Origin: DASZQL01 sp964391865
GTDB lineage: Bacteria > Planctomycetota > Phycisphaerae > Phycisphaerales > UBA1924
Length of the DNA stretch: 64,000 bases
Assembly: GCA_964391865.1 (NCBI GenBank)
Contig: CAYMNQ010000002.1
Coordinates: forward strand, 1 to 64,000
Direction: 5' to 3'
Made by a program: the position numbers and the translations under genes. This document shows positions 45,484 to 53,568 of the stretch, in pieces (position 1 is the first letter of the stretch; every line of letters starts with the position of its first letter). The notes under the pieces were generated by a model. The model was not told the origin of the DNA. It worked only from the letters and a program-made list of their open reading frames with translations, and searched no databases.

Positions 45484-46428
45484 TCACCCATGCTCCCCGA
45501 TCACCTGCCGCAGCGACGGGCTGGGGATCAGGATCGCTTTGTGGATCCGGTAGCTGTCGACCAGCGCACTCACCAAGCCGAGCGTGAACAGGGTTGACGC
45601 GAACGCGATGACGAGCGTGCCGATCGCGGCCGGGAACCAGAGCTCGCCGGGGCCCGCGCCCGCCTCGGCCCACAGACGCAGCCCGTCGCCCACCGCCCCG
45701 AGCAGCACCACGGCGGTCATTGCCATCAAGGTCTGCCGATCGACACGCCCAGTGCGCATCACCAGCGACCGCTTCACCAGATCGCGCGCGATCGGTCGCA
45801 CGCACAAGAGCGACGCCGCGATCGACACCCCCTGCACCAGCCGCAGCACGATCCGCTCGACCGCGATCGAGTCACTGAAATACACCAGCGGCTGCGCGGT
45901 ATCCAGCCGGTCCGTCGCCCACAGCGACCAGACGATCGGCACGTACAGCAGCACGCTGACCAGCATCAGCAGCGATTTCCAAAGGGGCGTATCCCGCGTC
46001 GGGCGCACCGCCAGCAGCAGCGACAGGCCGCTCACCGCCGCCGAGATCACCGATACCGGCCCGGCGAGGCTGAACTCGGGCGTGTTCAGCGCCCGCGTCA
46101 CCACCGCCCACGTTTCGCCCAGCCGCGGCAGCCAGCACGCCATCACCGCGACCAGCGCCCCGAGCGACCACAGCACCAAACCCATGGCCGTCAGACGCGG
46201 GCGATTGATCGGCTTGAACTCTTCCGCTTTGGGATCGACGCGGTACAGAATCGTGGCGCGGACCGCCGTGCCGCACTCGGGGCACACACTGCGGATCGAT
46301 AGCCCCTGCAACTCATACCCGCACACGACGCACGGCAGCTTCCCGGTCAGCGACGTATCCAGCTTCGCCATGATCGCGGGCACGAGCGCCGAAGGGTCGT
46401 CGGCGTTCGGCGCGTTCGGAACTCCCAC
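45484..46428 (-). CDS. Zinc-ribbon membrane protein
   Basis: The 314-residue protein has an N-terminal zinc ribbon (about 33-55: LPCVVCGYELQGL and VCPECGTAVRA), a pattern repeated in many Phycisphaerae membrane proteins. It then has seven or so hydrophobic segments (for example MGLVLWSLGALVAVMACWL and AAVVLLGAVGDGLRLW). The ribbon would be cytosolic. The function is unknown. It is divergent from moxR, with about 250 bases between them. Confidence 0.8.
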   Translation of the reverse strand: MGVPNAPNADDPSALVPAIMAKLDTSLTGKLPCVVCGYELQGLSIRSVCPECGTAVRATILYRVDPKAEEFKPINRPRLTAMGLVLWSLGALVAVMACWLPRLGETWAVVTRALNTPEFSLAGPVSVISAAVSGLSLLLAVRPTRDTPLWKSLLMLVSVLLYVPIVWSLWATDRLDTAQPLVYFSDSIAVERIVLRLVQGVSIAASLLCVRPIARDLVKRSLVMRTGRVDRQTLMAMTAVVLLGAVGDGLRLWAEAGAGPGELWFPAAIGTLVIAFASTLFTLGLVSALVDSYRIHKAILIPSPSLRQVIGEHG

Positions 46429-46684
46429 GAGCCTCAGTCTACCCGCGTCCGCCGCCGCGTCGAATCAACCCCGCAAAAACGCGCAGCATTTCTCTCATCC
46501 TCCCATGCTGAACCGCCCCGGCTATGCATGCAGGCACGCCCGCGGCACCCGCCATCGCGCGATTTCAGCCGATCGCCGAATCCCCGCCGTCCAATTCGGC
46601 GTATGAATGGGCATGACACCACGCGCCGCATCGGCAGCGACCTATACTCGACCCTTGATGCCCGCGCCGGCCCCCGGATCACCC

Positions 46685-47626
46685 ATGACCGCCCAGTCCG
46701 CCAGCCAGGCGATCCGTCGGCTGCGCGAGAATATCCAGCGCGTTTTCATCGGGAATTCAGACGCCGTCGATCGGCTGATCACCTGCCTGCTCGCCCGCGG
46801 GCACGTCCTCATCGAAGACGTGCCGGGCGTGGGCAAGACGGTCCTCGCCACCGCGCTGGCGAAGAGTCTCGATTGCTCTTTCAGCCGAATCCAGCTCACC
46901 CCCGACCTGCTGCCGAGCGACGTGCTGGGCGTCTCGATCTACGACCGCGCGACCGGCGATTTCCAGTTCAAGCGCGGCCCGATCTTCGCCAACATCGTCC
47001 TCGCCGACGAAATCAACCGCACCACGCCCCGCACGCAGTCCGCGCTCCTCGAATCCATGAACGAAGCGACCGTCTCGATCGACGGCCGGGTCGTGCCCCT
47101 CGACCAACCCTTCATGGTCATCGCCACCCAGAACCCATACGAGTTCGAGGGCACGTATCTCCTCCCCGAGAACCAGCTCGACCGCTTCCTCATGCAGATC
47201 AAGCTGGGCTACCCGAGCGCCAGCGACGAAGCCCGGGTCATCGAAACCCGCCCGGGCGAGGGCACGCTCCACGCGCTCGCCCCGGTGCTGACGCGCGAAG
47301 AAGTCCAGCGCCTGCAAGCCGAGGCGGACCGCGTGAGCCTCGACCGCGCGCTGGTCGAGTACATCATCGCGATCGCCACCGCCACGCGATCGCACGAAGA
47401 ACTGCAAGTGGGGCTCTCGCCCCGCGGCACGCTCGCGCTCAGCCACGCCGCCCGCGCGACAGCCCTGCTCGCCGGGCGCGACTACTGCATCCCCGAAGAC
47501 ATTTACTCGAACGTCGAAGTGGTCTGCAGCCACCGCATCGTCGCGCGGGCGTCGATCTCCAACGATTCAAGCGTCGGCCGCCGAATCATCGCGGAAGTGA
47601 TGCGCACGGTGCCAAGCCCGGCGTGA
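46685..47626 (+). CDS. MoxR-family AAA ATPase
   Basis: The 313-residue protein is a MoxR ATPase: Walker A (EDVPGVGKTVLA), Walker B and following residues (VLADEINRTTPRTQSALLE), sensor 1 (MVIATQNPYEFEGTY) and the LPENQLDRF block. MoxR proteins work as chaperones that mature metal-containing or other protein complexes, usually with a vWA-domain protein encoded nearby. None is next to this gene here. The ATG at 46685 is the likely start. ATG 46658 and 46607 are upstream options without support. Confidence 0.93.
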   Translation: MTAQSASQAIRRLRENIQRVFIGNSDAVDRLITCLLARGHVLIEDVPGVGKTVLATALAKSLDCSFSRIQLTPDLLPSDVLGVSIYDRATGDFQFKRGPIFANIVLADEINRTTPRTQSALLESMNEATVSIDGRVVPLDQPFMVIATQNPYEFEGTYLLPENQLDRFLMQIKLGYPSASDEARVIETRPGEGTLHALAPVLTREEVQRLQAEADRVSLDRALVEYIIAIATATRSHEELQVGLSPRGTLALSHAARATALLAGRDYCIPEDIYSNVEVVCSHRIVARASISNDSSVGRRIIAEVMRTVPSPA

Positions 47627-47634
47627 GAAGAGCT

Positions 47635-47693
47635 ATGAGTCTTGAGCTTTGAGCCTTGAGATTTGCGCTTTGAGATTTGAGCTTTGAGCTTTG
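47635..47693. repeat. Heptad tandem repeat GAGCTTT
   Basis: About eight units of a 7-base repeat (GAGCTTT, GAGATTT, GAGCCTT and similar) lie directly after the moxR stop. Related units form arrays at 28679-28715. Confidence 0.85.
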
Positions 47694-47717
47694 ATCCCCT
47701 CAGCACCCGCTCCCCCA

Positions 47718-47754
47718 CTTCCGCCTTCCGACTTCCGCCCTTCCGCCCTTCCGC
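47718..47754. repeat. Heptad tandem repeat CTTCCGC
   Basis: About five 7-8-base units (CTTCCGC, CTTCCGA, CCTTCCGC) lie just before the CDGSH gene. A reverse-complement form (GCGGAAG) occurs at 60573-60613, and a short one near 7012-7035. Confidence 0.8.
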
Positions 47755-47766
47755 TAGGAACCCCCC

Positions 47767-47985
47767 ATGCCCCGACTCGTCCGCCTCGAAGGCACCGGCC
47801 CGCACAAGATCGAAGCGAAGGACATCCCCGAGGGCAAGGCGCTCTGGGTCTGCCAGTGCGGGCTGAGCAAGACGCTCCCCTTCTGCGACGGCGCGCACAA
47901 GCACGCCCGCACGCAGGAGCCGCCCGACACGCTCTGCATCTACGACGACTCGCGCACGCAGATCATCGACCAACGCCCGGCGTGA
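47767..47985 (+). CDS. CDGSH-type iron-sulfur protein
   Basis: The 72-residue protein has one CDGSH motif in ALWVCQCGLSKTLPFCDGAH: Cys-X-Cys, then Cys-Asp-Gly-Ala-His. It binds a 2Fe-2S cluster with three Cys and one His ligand (CDGAH replaces CDGSH). The sequence then continues with HARTQEPPDTLCIYDD. Small bacterial members bind electron-transfer clusters of unknown role. The ATG at 47767 lies behind the CTTCCGC array. Confidence 0.9.
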   Translation: MPRLVRLEGTGPHKIEAKDIPEGKALWVCQCGLSKTLPFCDGAHKHARTQEPPDTLCIYDDSRTQIIDQRPA

Positions 47986-48007
47986 TGGATTGGCGGGTAC
48001 CGGGTGG

Positions 48008-48031
48008 CATGCTTCCGCTCTGGGAAGCATG
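48008..48031 (+). repeat. GCTCTG stem-loop, first of a triple
   Basis: Arms CATGCTTCC and GGAAGCATG (9 bp) enclose GCTCTG, after GGGTGG. It is followed within 20 and 26 bases by two more members. Confidence 0.85.
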
Positions 48032-48049
48032 TTCCGCGAACTCACGTGC

Positions 48050-48086
48050 CACTGCGGCGTCGGTGCTCTGACCGACGACTACAGTG
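48050..48086 (+). repeat. GCTCTG stem-loop, second of a triple
   Basis: Inner arms CGTCGGT and ACCGACG and outer arms CACTG and CAGTG (with an unpaired bulge) enclose GCTCTG. The flank GTGC gives GTGCCAC with the arm. Confidence 0.8.
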
Positions 48087-48111
48087 CCGCCAGCGCCACA
48101 ACACCAACCCG

Positions 48112-48145
48112 CACTGCAGTCGGCGCCGAGCCGCCGCCTGCAGTG
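48112..48145 (-). repeat. Stem-loop, third of a triple, GGCTCG loop
   Basis: Outer arms CACTGCAG and CTGCAGTG and inner arms CGGCG and CGCCG are perfect. Read on the minus strand the loop is GCTCGG, one base from GCTCTG, and the flank is GTGC. The orientation is opposite to the two before it. Confidence 0.8.
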
Positions 48146-48166
48146 GCACGGCACAATGTCTCGACG

Positions 48167-48334
48167 ATGACCCCGCCCCCGCCGCGCAACCCGAAGAACC
48201 TGCCGACGAAGCTCTGCCCTGTGTGCAAGCGCGAGTTCACCTGGCGCAAGAAGTGGGAACGCGACTGGGGCCGTGTGGTGTATTGCTCGGAGCGCTGCCG
48301 ACGGCAGGGGCGGGGTTCAAGCACGCTCTCCTGA
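48167..48334 (+). CDS. DUF2256-family small Cys/Trp-rich protein
   Basis: The 55-residue protein has the DUF2256 pattern: KLCPVCKREFTWRKKWERDW followed by VVYCSERCRR. The four Cys probably bind zinc. The function is unknown. ATG 48167 gives a normal family N-terminus; the open frame before it runs through the hairpin cluster and is not coding. Confidence 0.9.
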   Translation: MTPPPPRNPKNLPTKLCPVCKREFTWRKKWERDWGRVVYCSERCRRQGRGSSTLS

Positions 48335-48363
48335 ACATGCCCCGCTGAGATACGCTGACGCTC

Positions 48364-48691
48364 ATGGACGACCGTCCTCGTTCAACAAACGGCACGCCAA
48401 TCCGGTTGACCGATGAGCGGTGGTCTCACATCGTCGAAGAACACTGCGAACTCGCCGGGCTGCGGAGTGAGATTCTCGAAGCGATCTCAAGCCCCGAACG
48501 GGTGCTGGAAGGCGGCGCGGGTGAACTTCTTGCCGTCCGCTCGCTTTCAAGCGGTTGCGCGCTTTATTGTTGTGTATCGGGAATCCGATCCTACCGACGG
48601 CTTCATCATCACCGCGTTTCTGACCAGCCGGCTCGCGCCCCTCGAACGGAGAACCCAGCTATGGCCCCCCAAGCCATCGACGAATATCTGA
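48364..48691 (+). pseudogene. Frameshifted gene upstream of a DUF2283 gene
   Basis: Frame 1 from ATG 48364 gives PIRLTDERWSHIVEEH and continues to SSPERVLEGGAGELLAVRSL. After about 48545-48570 frame 1 loses protein character. In frame 2 the protein continues as ARFIVVYRESDPTDGFIITA and ends RRTQLWPPK at the stop 48691. The halves fit one family of small proteins often encoded next to DUF2283 genes. The intact protein would be about 108 residues. The frame change (one base too many, or two too few) may be a real mutation or a sequencing error. Its end overlaps the DUF2283 start by 31 bases. Confidence 0.75.
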
Positions 48692-48903
48692 AGCTGGCGG
48701 GAACAGTCATGCGCTCGCCCAACCGGTTCCTCTGGACCTCCTACGACGCCGACGCGGACACGCTCTACATCAACTTCAAGAAGCCCGCGCATGCCACCGA
48801 CAGCGAACTCACCGACAAGGATGTGATCATCCGCTACGAGGGGGACGAGGTGATCGGCCTGACTGTGCTGCACGCGAGCAAGCGGGCGAGCTTGGCGGCG
48901 TAG
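48661..48903 (+). CDS. DUF2283-domain protein
   Basis: The 80-residue protein shows the DUF2283 pattern: YDADADTLYINFKKP, then VIIRYEGDEVIGLTVLHASK. The family is small, soluble and often paired with a partner gene in toxin-antitoxin-like modules; its biochemical role is not known. The ATG at 48661 follows CGGAG at nine bases and overlaps the end of the frameshifted gene, consistent with translational coupling. In the raw frame it appears fused to the first half of that gene; this fusion is artificial. Confidence 0.85.
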   Translation: MAPQAIDEYLKLAGTVMRSPNRFLWTSYDADADTLYINFKKPAHATDSELTDKDVIIRYEGDEVIGLTVLHASKRASLAA

Positions 48904-49094
48904 CCCTACCAACCTCCCGGTGCCGGACCACGGGCTTCCGTCGCCCGGGACGGATGCCCGTGCGAGCGACGCCGATCACGGAGCGCGGGGCATCGGCCCA
49001 AAGCCGCCTACGCCTGCGACACGTTCGGGCAATCTGTGCCGCCTGCTGGCCAAACAGCAATTCGTGCGTGGCGATTGGGCGATATACTTCTCAC

Positions 49095-50009
49095 ATGGGA
49101 TCCGCGCTGCGCAAAGACCGCCTCCTATTCATCGACACAAATATCTTCTTGGATTTCTACCGCGCAAGGACTGACGCAGGGCTGCGTCTGCTTGCACACT
49201 TGGACGCAGTGCGCGATAGGGTAATAGTTACACATCAGATCGAGATGGAGTTTAAGCGCAACCGGCAAGAAATATTGGTTGACGCGATCAATTCACTTAA
49301 AGCACCGCCAGCATTAGTTATTCCGCCAATTCTTCGGGATTCCAAAAGCAGCAAGGCCGCGAAATCCGATCAGAAAAAATTTGATTCCAGATTGAGTCGA
49401 ATGCGAAGCAAAATGAATCGAATTCTACAAGAGCCAACAAAGCACGATCAAGTTTTTCAATGTGCCCAGCGATTGTTTTCGAACACATCGCAATACAATC
49501 TTACCCGAGATAGCGATCTCAAGTATAATGTATATCGAAAGGCCACAAGAAGGTTTTTGCTTGGCTATCCTCCGAGAAAAAGTACGGACACGTCTATGGG
49601 GGACGCCGTAAACTGGGAGTGGATCATTCGGTGTTGCTCTGAGATCGCGCCGAAGCCCTGTGATCTAATTATTGTCTCTCGCGACTCGGACTACGGCATC
49701 TCATACGGCGGCAAAGCCTACATCAACGATCAGCTGCTCCGCGAATTCCGTGATCGTGTATCTCAAAAGCGAGTCGTGAATCTAATGCATAGCCTGGCTG
49801 ATGCCCTCAAGACATTTGATGTCAAGATTTCTGAAGCCGAGTCAAATGAAGAGCAAGAAATTATTTCTCACGCCATTGAGAGCAAGAAATCACGCGATGC
49901 CAGCAAGACGGATTTTACGCATTTGAACATGTTTATTAAGAAGCTTCTGGGTGACTCGCTCGCGGGCAGCGAGAAGACCCCAGCCCTTCAATCCGGCGAC
50001 TCGAAATAA
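49095..50009 (+). CDS. PIN-like nuclease-domain protein, AT-rich and probably acquired
   Basis: The 304-residue protein begins with LLFIDTNIFLDFYR, the first PIN acidic motif. It continues with VTHQIEMEFKRNRQEI (Glu), MGDAVNWEWIIRCC (Asp) and LIIVSRDSDYG (Asp), so the four-acidic metal-binding set of the PIN_12/DUF4935-like group is visible. PIN domains cleave RNA. Codon and base use are clearly AT-richer than neighbours (many AAA, AAT, ATT codons, for example 49300-49560), a sign of transfer. ATG 49095 follows a TATACT box seven bases earlier. A mostly helical, Lys/Glu-rich C-terminal third has no named domain. No partner gene overlaps it. Confidence 0.88.
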   Translation: MGSALRKDRLLFIDTNIFLDFYRARTDAGLRLLAHLDAVRDRVIVTHQIEMEFKRNRQEILVDAINSLKAPPALVIPPILRDSKSSKAAKSDQKKFDSRLSRMRSKMNRILQEPTKHDQVFQCAQRLFSNTSQYNLTRDSDLKYNVYRKATRRFLLGYPPRKSTDTSMGDAVNWEWIIRCCSEIAPKPCDLIIVSRDSDYGISYGGKAYINDQLLREFRDRVSQKRVVNLMHSLADALKTFDVKISEAESNEEQEIISHAIESKKSRDASKTDFTHLNMFIKKLLGDSLAGSEKTPALQSGDSK

Positions 50010-50043
50010 CAAGGCTAGGCGATCAGAATTTTTGATCGCCATT

Positions 50044-51483
50044 TCAGCCAGCGGCGGAGGCTGTCGTCCACCGACGTTGATCTCGGGCCACCCTCCGATA
50101 CACCGTATCCCGCTCCACCGGCACGAACCCCGCCTCGCGGATTGCTTTCTGCAGCGTCCACACGTTCACTTCCTGATGCGTTGAGGCGCCGCCGACTTTG
50201 GTGATGTCGTACCACACCACCGTGCCGTCGATGTCGTCGGCACCGCACTGGAGCATGAGCTGCGCCATGCTGAGCGTCTGCATGATCCAGAACGCTTTGA
50301 CGTGCGGGAAGTTGTCGAGCATCAGCCGCGCGACCGCCAGCGTGCGCAGGTTCTCCATCCCCGCCGGCCCCGGCAGGTGCTCCAGCTCGCTTCCATCCGG
50401 GAAGAACGGCAGCGGGATGATGGTCTGGAAGTAGCCTCCGGCGGGCGGAAGGCATCCAGCCATCGAGCCATCCAGGCATCGAGTGGACGACGAAGAGCAG
50501 TCGTGCGCGGCGGGCGCTCCCGCGCCGCCGAACACCACATGCTCCGGCAGCGGCGTGCCGGGTCGCGTCAGCGTGACCGCCGAATCCTCTTCACTTGATG
50601 CCTCGATGCCTTGATTCCTCGGTGCCTGCTCGTACCCCAGCCGCGCCAGACTCTCATCCTGCACGCGGCGCAGCATGTCCATGTGCATCAGCCGCTCGCG
50701 CCGGTCCTCGATGTGCCCGTAGAGCATCGTCGCGTTCGTGTTGATCCCCAGCTCGTGCGCCACGCGGTGGACGTCGAGCCATACATCCGAGCGGATTTTT
50801 CCCTTGAATGCTTCGTCGTGCACTCGGTCGTCGAAGACCTCCGCCCCGCCCCCCGGCAGCGAGCCAAGCCCCGCCTCTTTCAGCCGTTCAAGCACCCAGC
50901 GGATCGAGCCGCGCCGATCATCGCTCTTCCACACCTTCGCGATCTTGCACAGGTGCACGATCTCGACGGCGGTGAACGCCTTCAAGTGCAAATCAACCCC
51001 AGCATCGCGCGCCATCTCGCGGATCGCGCTCAGCATGTCCGTGTAGTAACTGAACGGCAGGTACGGCTGCAACCCGCCGACAATGTGCATCTCCGTCGCG
51101 CCGTTCTCGATCGCCTTCCGCGCTTCTTCCTTGATGTAATCGAGATCACGCGTGTACGCCTTCGCGTCGTCCTTCTTCGCGTAGAACTCGCAGAACTTGC
51201 ACGACAGCGCGCAGACATTCGAGTAGTTCAGGTGCCGGTTGATGTTGTAGTACGCGATGTCGCCGTGCAGCCGTCGGCGGACGAGGTCCGCCAATTCGCA
51301 CACGCCCCAGATATCGGGCGTCATGTACAGCAACTCGCCGTCATCGATCGACAGCCGCTCGCCGCGCTCGACTTTCGCGCGGATCGGGTCCAAGCGCGCA
51401 TCGCGCCGCCCGCCGGACATGGGCGGCACGGGGGGCGCTTCTATCGGGCGAAGGGCGGGCATCGGCGCGAGCGTCTGAGTCAT
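50044..51483 (-). CDS. mqnE: Aminodeoxyfutalosine synthase (radical SAM), with a repeat insertion
   Basis: MqnE makes aminodeoxyfutalosine in the futalosine route to menaquinone. The 479-residue protein has RRRLHGDIAYYNINRHLNYS, the cluster motif CALSCKFCEF, and the C-terminal GGYFQTIIPLPFFPDGSEL and IDGTVVWYDITKVGGA blocks. The sequence favours MqnE over MqnC, by the RRRLHGD and NINRHLNYS context. Between QDES and GGYFQ an extra stretch of about 70 residues is inserted, which contains inverted 8-mer repeats (50451-50486 and 50594-50628). The reading frame is intact. The ATG at 51483 gives the family N-terminus (MTQTLAPMP); the open frame to 51993 is not used. Confidence 0.9.
   Translation of the reverse strand: MTQTLAPMPALRPIEAPPVPPMSGGRRDARLDPIRAKVERGERLSIDDGELLYMTPDIWGVCELADLVRRRLHGDIAYYNINRHLNYSNVCALSCKFCEFYAKKDDAKAYTRDLDYIKEEARKAIENGATEMHIVGGLQPYLPFSYYTDMLSAIREMARDAGVDLHLKAFTAVEIVHLCKIAKVWKSDDRRGSIRWVLERLKEAGLGSLPGGGAEVFDDRVHDEAFKGKIRSDVWLDVHRVAHELGINTNATMLYGHIEDRRERLMHMDMLRRVQDESLARLGYEQAPRNQGIEASSEEDSAVTLTRPGTPLPEHVVFGGAGAPAAHDCSSSSTRCLDGSMAGCLPPAGGYFQTIIPLPFFPDGSELEHLPGPAGMENLRTLAVARLMLDNFPHVKAFWIMQTLSMAQLMLQCGADDIDGTVVWYDITKVGGASTHQEVNVWTLQKAIREAGFVPVERDTVYRRVARDQRRWTTASAAG
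50451..50486. repeat. 8-mer tandem repeat inside mqnE, arm 1
   Basis: Units GGCATCCA, GCCATCGA, GCCATCCA and GGCATCGA. It is inverted relative to the array at 50594-50628. Similar units occur at about 38372-38402 between grpE and dnaJ. Confidence 0.85.
50594..50628. repeat. 8-mer tandem repeat inside mqnE, arm 2
   Basis: Units GATGCCTC, GATGCCTT, GATTCCTC and GGTGCCTG, the reverse-complement form of the first array, about 108 bases away. Confidence 0.85.
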
Positions 51484-51649
51484 GAATTCGCTTTCATTTT
51501 TCTTTGAAAGATGAATCAGTATAGCACGCACACGCGGCCCCGGCCGTCCTTCAGCCCGGCCCGCAAGGCTCCGATGAGAAGAGGACAGCCGCTCACAGAT
51601 TTGGTCGTAACTCCTGCATTGCCAAAGTGTTATCGGCAAGGAGCCGGAC

Positions 51650-53560
51650 ATGCCCGAGCCTGACGTTTCGCCCGTGACCTCCGCCGCGCCAACCAACCCC
51701 CGGGTGCCCAGCGAGCCCGCCGACAGCGCGCTTACCGGCGACCAGGTGCTGCACGCGCTGAGCCAGATCGAGCGGCAGCTCCACGACCTCCGGCGCGTGC
51801 GCGAGGAGCAGGCGCAGGTGGAAGTCCAGGTCGCGGGGCGGATCGCCGAGCTGGCGCAGCGCGAGAGCGACGTCGAGTCGCGGTCGAGCACGCTCGACGC
51901 GCAGCGTGCCGCGCTCGAATCCGAGCGCTCGTCGCTCGACGCCGCACGCGAGCAGCTCGACCATCGGATTGCTGATCTCGAAACCCGCGCCAAGGAACTC
52001 GAACGCCGCTCGATCGAGCTGAACGAGCAGACCCGCAGCTACGACGAGCGCGAGAGCTCGATGCGCGCCAGGCTGGCGGAACTTGAGCAGCGCACGAGCG
52101 AACTCACCGCCGCCATGCGCGCCGCCGAGGCGCGCGAGCGGGCGCTGGCGGAGACCGCCGAGGCGCTCGCCAAGCGCGAATCCGATCTCGCATCGAAAGA
52201 GCAGGGCCTCGCCGCCCACGACCTGCACGTCAGTGACGCGCGCCAGGAACTCTCGCGGCGCGAAGCGGAAGTCATGGGCCGATCGGCGGCGATGGACCAG
52301 CGTGAAGATGAACTCCGGGCGCGCGAAGCACGCGTCGCGGAGAGCGAATCGCGCCAGAAGGCCGTACCCGCGCCGAGCGGCGACAGCAGCGACGACGACT
52401 GGTGGCTCACCGGCAAGGTTTCGGGAACCAGCGCCGACGTCGCCGCCGCGGTCCGGCTCCGGCGCGAGCGCCTCGCCCGCTACAAGAAATTGCTCCACGA
52501 GCGCGCGTCACAGCTGATCCAGGCGAAGCAAGCGGTCGAAGCCCGCTTTGCCGAGTTCGAAGCGATCAAGCATCAGATCACCGGCGAGCGCCAGGTGCTC
52601 GCGGGCGAGCGCGAAGCGATCGCCGCCCAGCGCAAAGCTCTCGAAGCCGAGCGCGCCGGGCTGCACGCGGAGCAGGAGCACCTGGAGAAATCGCGCCACG
52701 CCGCCGATCTGCACCGCCCGGCCCAGCCCGCGCAGCACGACGCGGCGATCCAGCAGGCGCAGCAGCAACTCGCCGCCGACCGTGCCGCGCTGCAGCGCGA
52801 ACGGCTGTCGCTCGAAGCCGCCGCCCACGTCGTCGCGAAGCGCGAAGCAACGCGCTCGACGGGCCTGCTCGTCGCCAGCGTCTCGGTCACACTCGTGGCC
52901 CTCGGCGCGCTCAGTTGGTTCGGCGCCGGCCTGGTCGCCGAGCCCGTATACCTTGCGTCGGTCACGCTGGCCGCCGAGAACGCGAACGGCGACCTCGACG
53001 ACGACCAGATCGCCGCCTGGCAGCGCGCGGTCGCGGAACTGCCCGGCGACCCGCAGCTCCTCGACCTCGCCGCCGAGCGTTACCGGCAGCGCGGAATGAC
53101 CTCCCTCGCCGGCTCGGGCGGGCTGCAACTCCGGCTGAACGCCGACCTCGATGCCGACACCTCCGCGCTGGGCGTCGTGCGATTCACGCTCCGCGGCACG
53201 GGCAAGTCGCGCACCGAGCGCGAGCTTGAGACCCTCGCCGCCGCCTGCGTCTCGCACGCGAACGATATCCGCGCCCAGCGCCGCGACGGCGTGCCGACGC
53301 TCGTCGTCGCCACGTCAAAGGCCGACGAGCAGCCTGTCGAAGACCCGCGCCTCTTCGTCTTCGCCAGCATCATGGGCGGGCTGACGCTCTTCAGCCTGCT
53401 CGCCGGCTTCGGCGCCTGGCGCGGCTTGGTGGGCAAACGCCGCCGATTCGAAGCGGAGATGACGCGCATCGAAAACGCCGACGACCCCTCATGGGACCCG
53501 GCGGACGACATGCGCGTCAGCCCCGATCAGACCCGCGGCTTCTCTGCTCCGAAGAACTAG
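51650..53560 (+). CDS. Large coiled-coil protein with two C-terminal membrane helices
   Basis: The 636-residue protein begins with a short Pro/Ser-rich region and then about 360 residues of Ala/Arg/Glu/Leu-rich coiled coil (about 40-400; for example ELAQRESDVESRSSTLDAQ). A short acidic break with DDDWWLTGKV lies near residue 245. One membrane helix follows at about 410-432 and another at about 565-585. The loop between them (about 130 residues, probably periplasmic) is alpha/beta, so the layout loosely recalls chain-length or tethering proteins, but no motif supports that. The ATG follows AAGGAG at seven bases. It is divergent from mqnE. Confidence 0.8.
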   Translation: MPEPDVSPVTSAAPTNPRVPSEPADSALTGDQVLHALSQIERQLHDLRRVREEQAQVEVQVAGRIAELAQRESDVESRSSTLDAQRAALESERSSLDAAREQLDHRIADLETRAKELERRSIELNEQTRSYDERESSMRARLAELEQRTSELTAAMRAAEARERALAETAEALAKRESDLASKEQGLAAHDLHVSDARQELSRREAEVMGRSAAMDQREDELRAREARVAESESRQKAVPAPSGDSSDDDWWLTGKVSGTSADVAAAVRLRRERLARYKKLLHERASQLIQAKQAVEARFAEFEAIKHQITGERQVLAGEREAIAAQRKALEAERAGLHAEQEHLEKSRHAADLHRPAQPAQHDAAIQQAQQQLAADRAALQRERLSLEAAAHVVAKREATRSTGLLVASVSVTLVALGALSWFGAGLVAEPVYLASVTLAAENANGDLDDDQIAAWQRAVAELPGDPQLLDLAAERYRQRGMTSLAGSGGLQLRLNADLDADTSALGVVRFTLRGTGKSRTERELETLAAACVSHANDIRAQRRDGVPTLVVATSKADEQPVEDPRLFVFASIMGGLTLFSLLAGFGAWRGLVGKRRRFEAEMTRIENADDPSWDPADDMRVSPDQTRGFSAPKN

Positions 53561-53568
53561 TCCGCGAT

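Noticed and set aside
48364..48903. A 179-residue single gene in one frame
   Set aside because: The middle part loses protein character, while a second frame continues the first protein. The end part is an independent DUF2283 gene with its own ribosome binding site.
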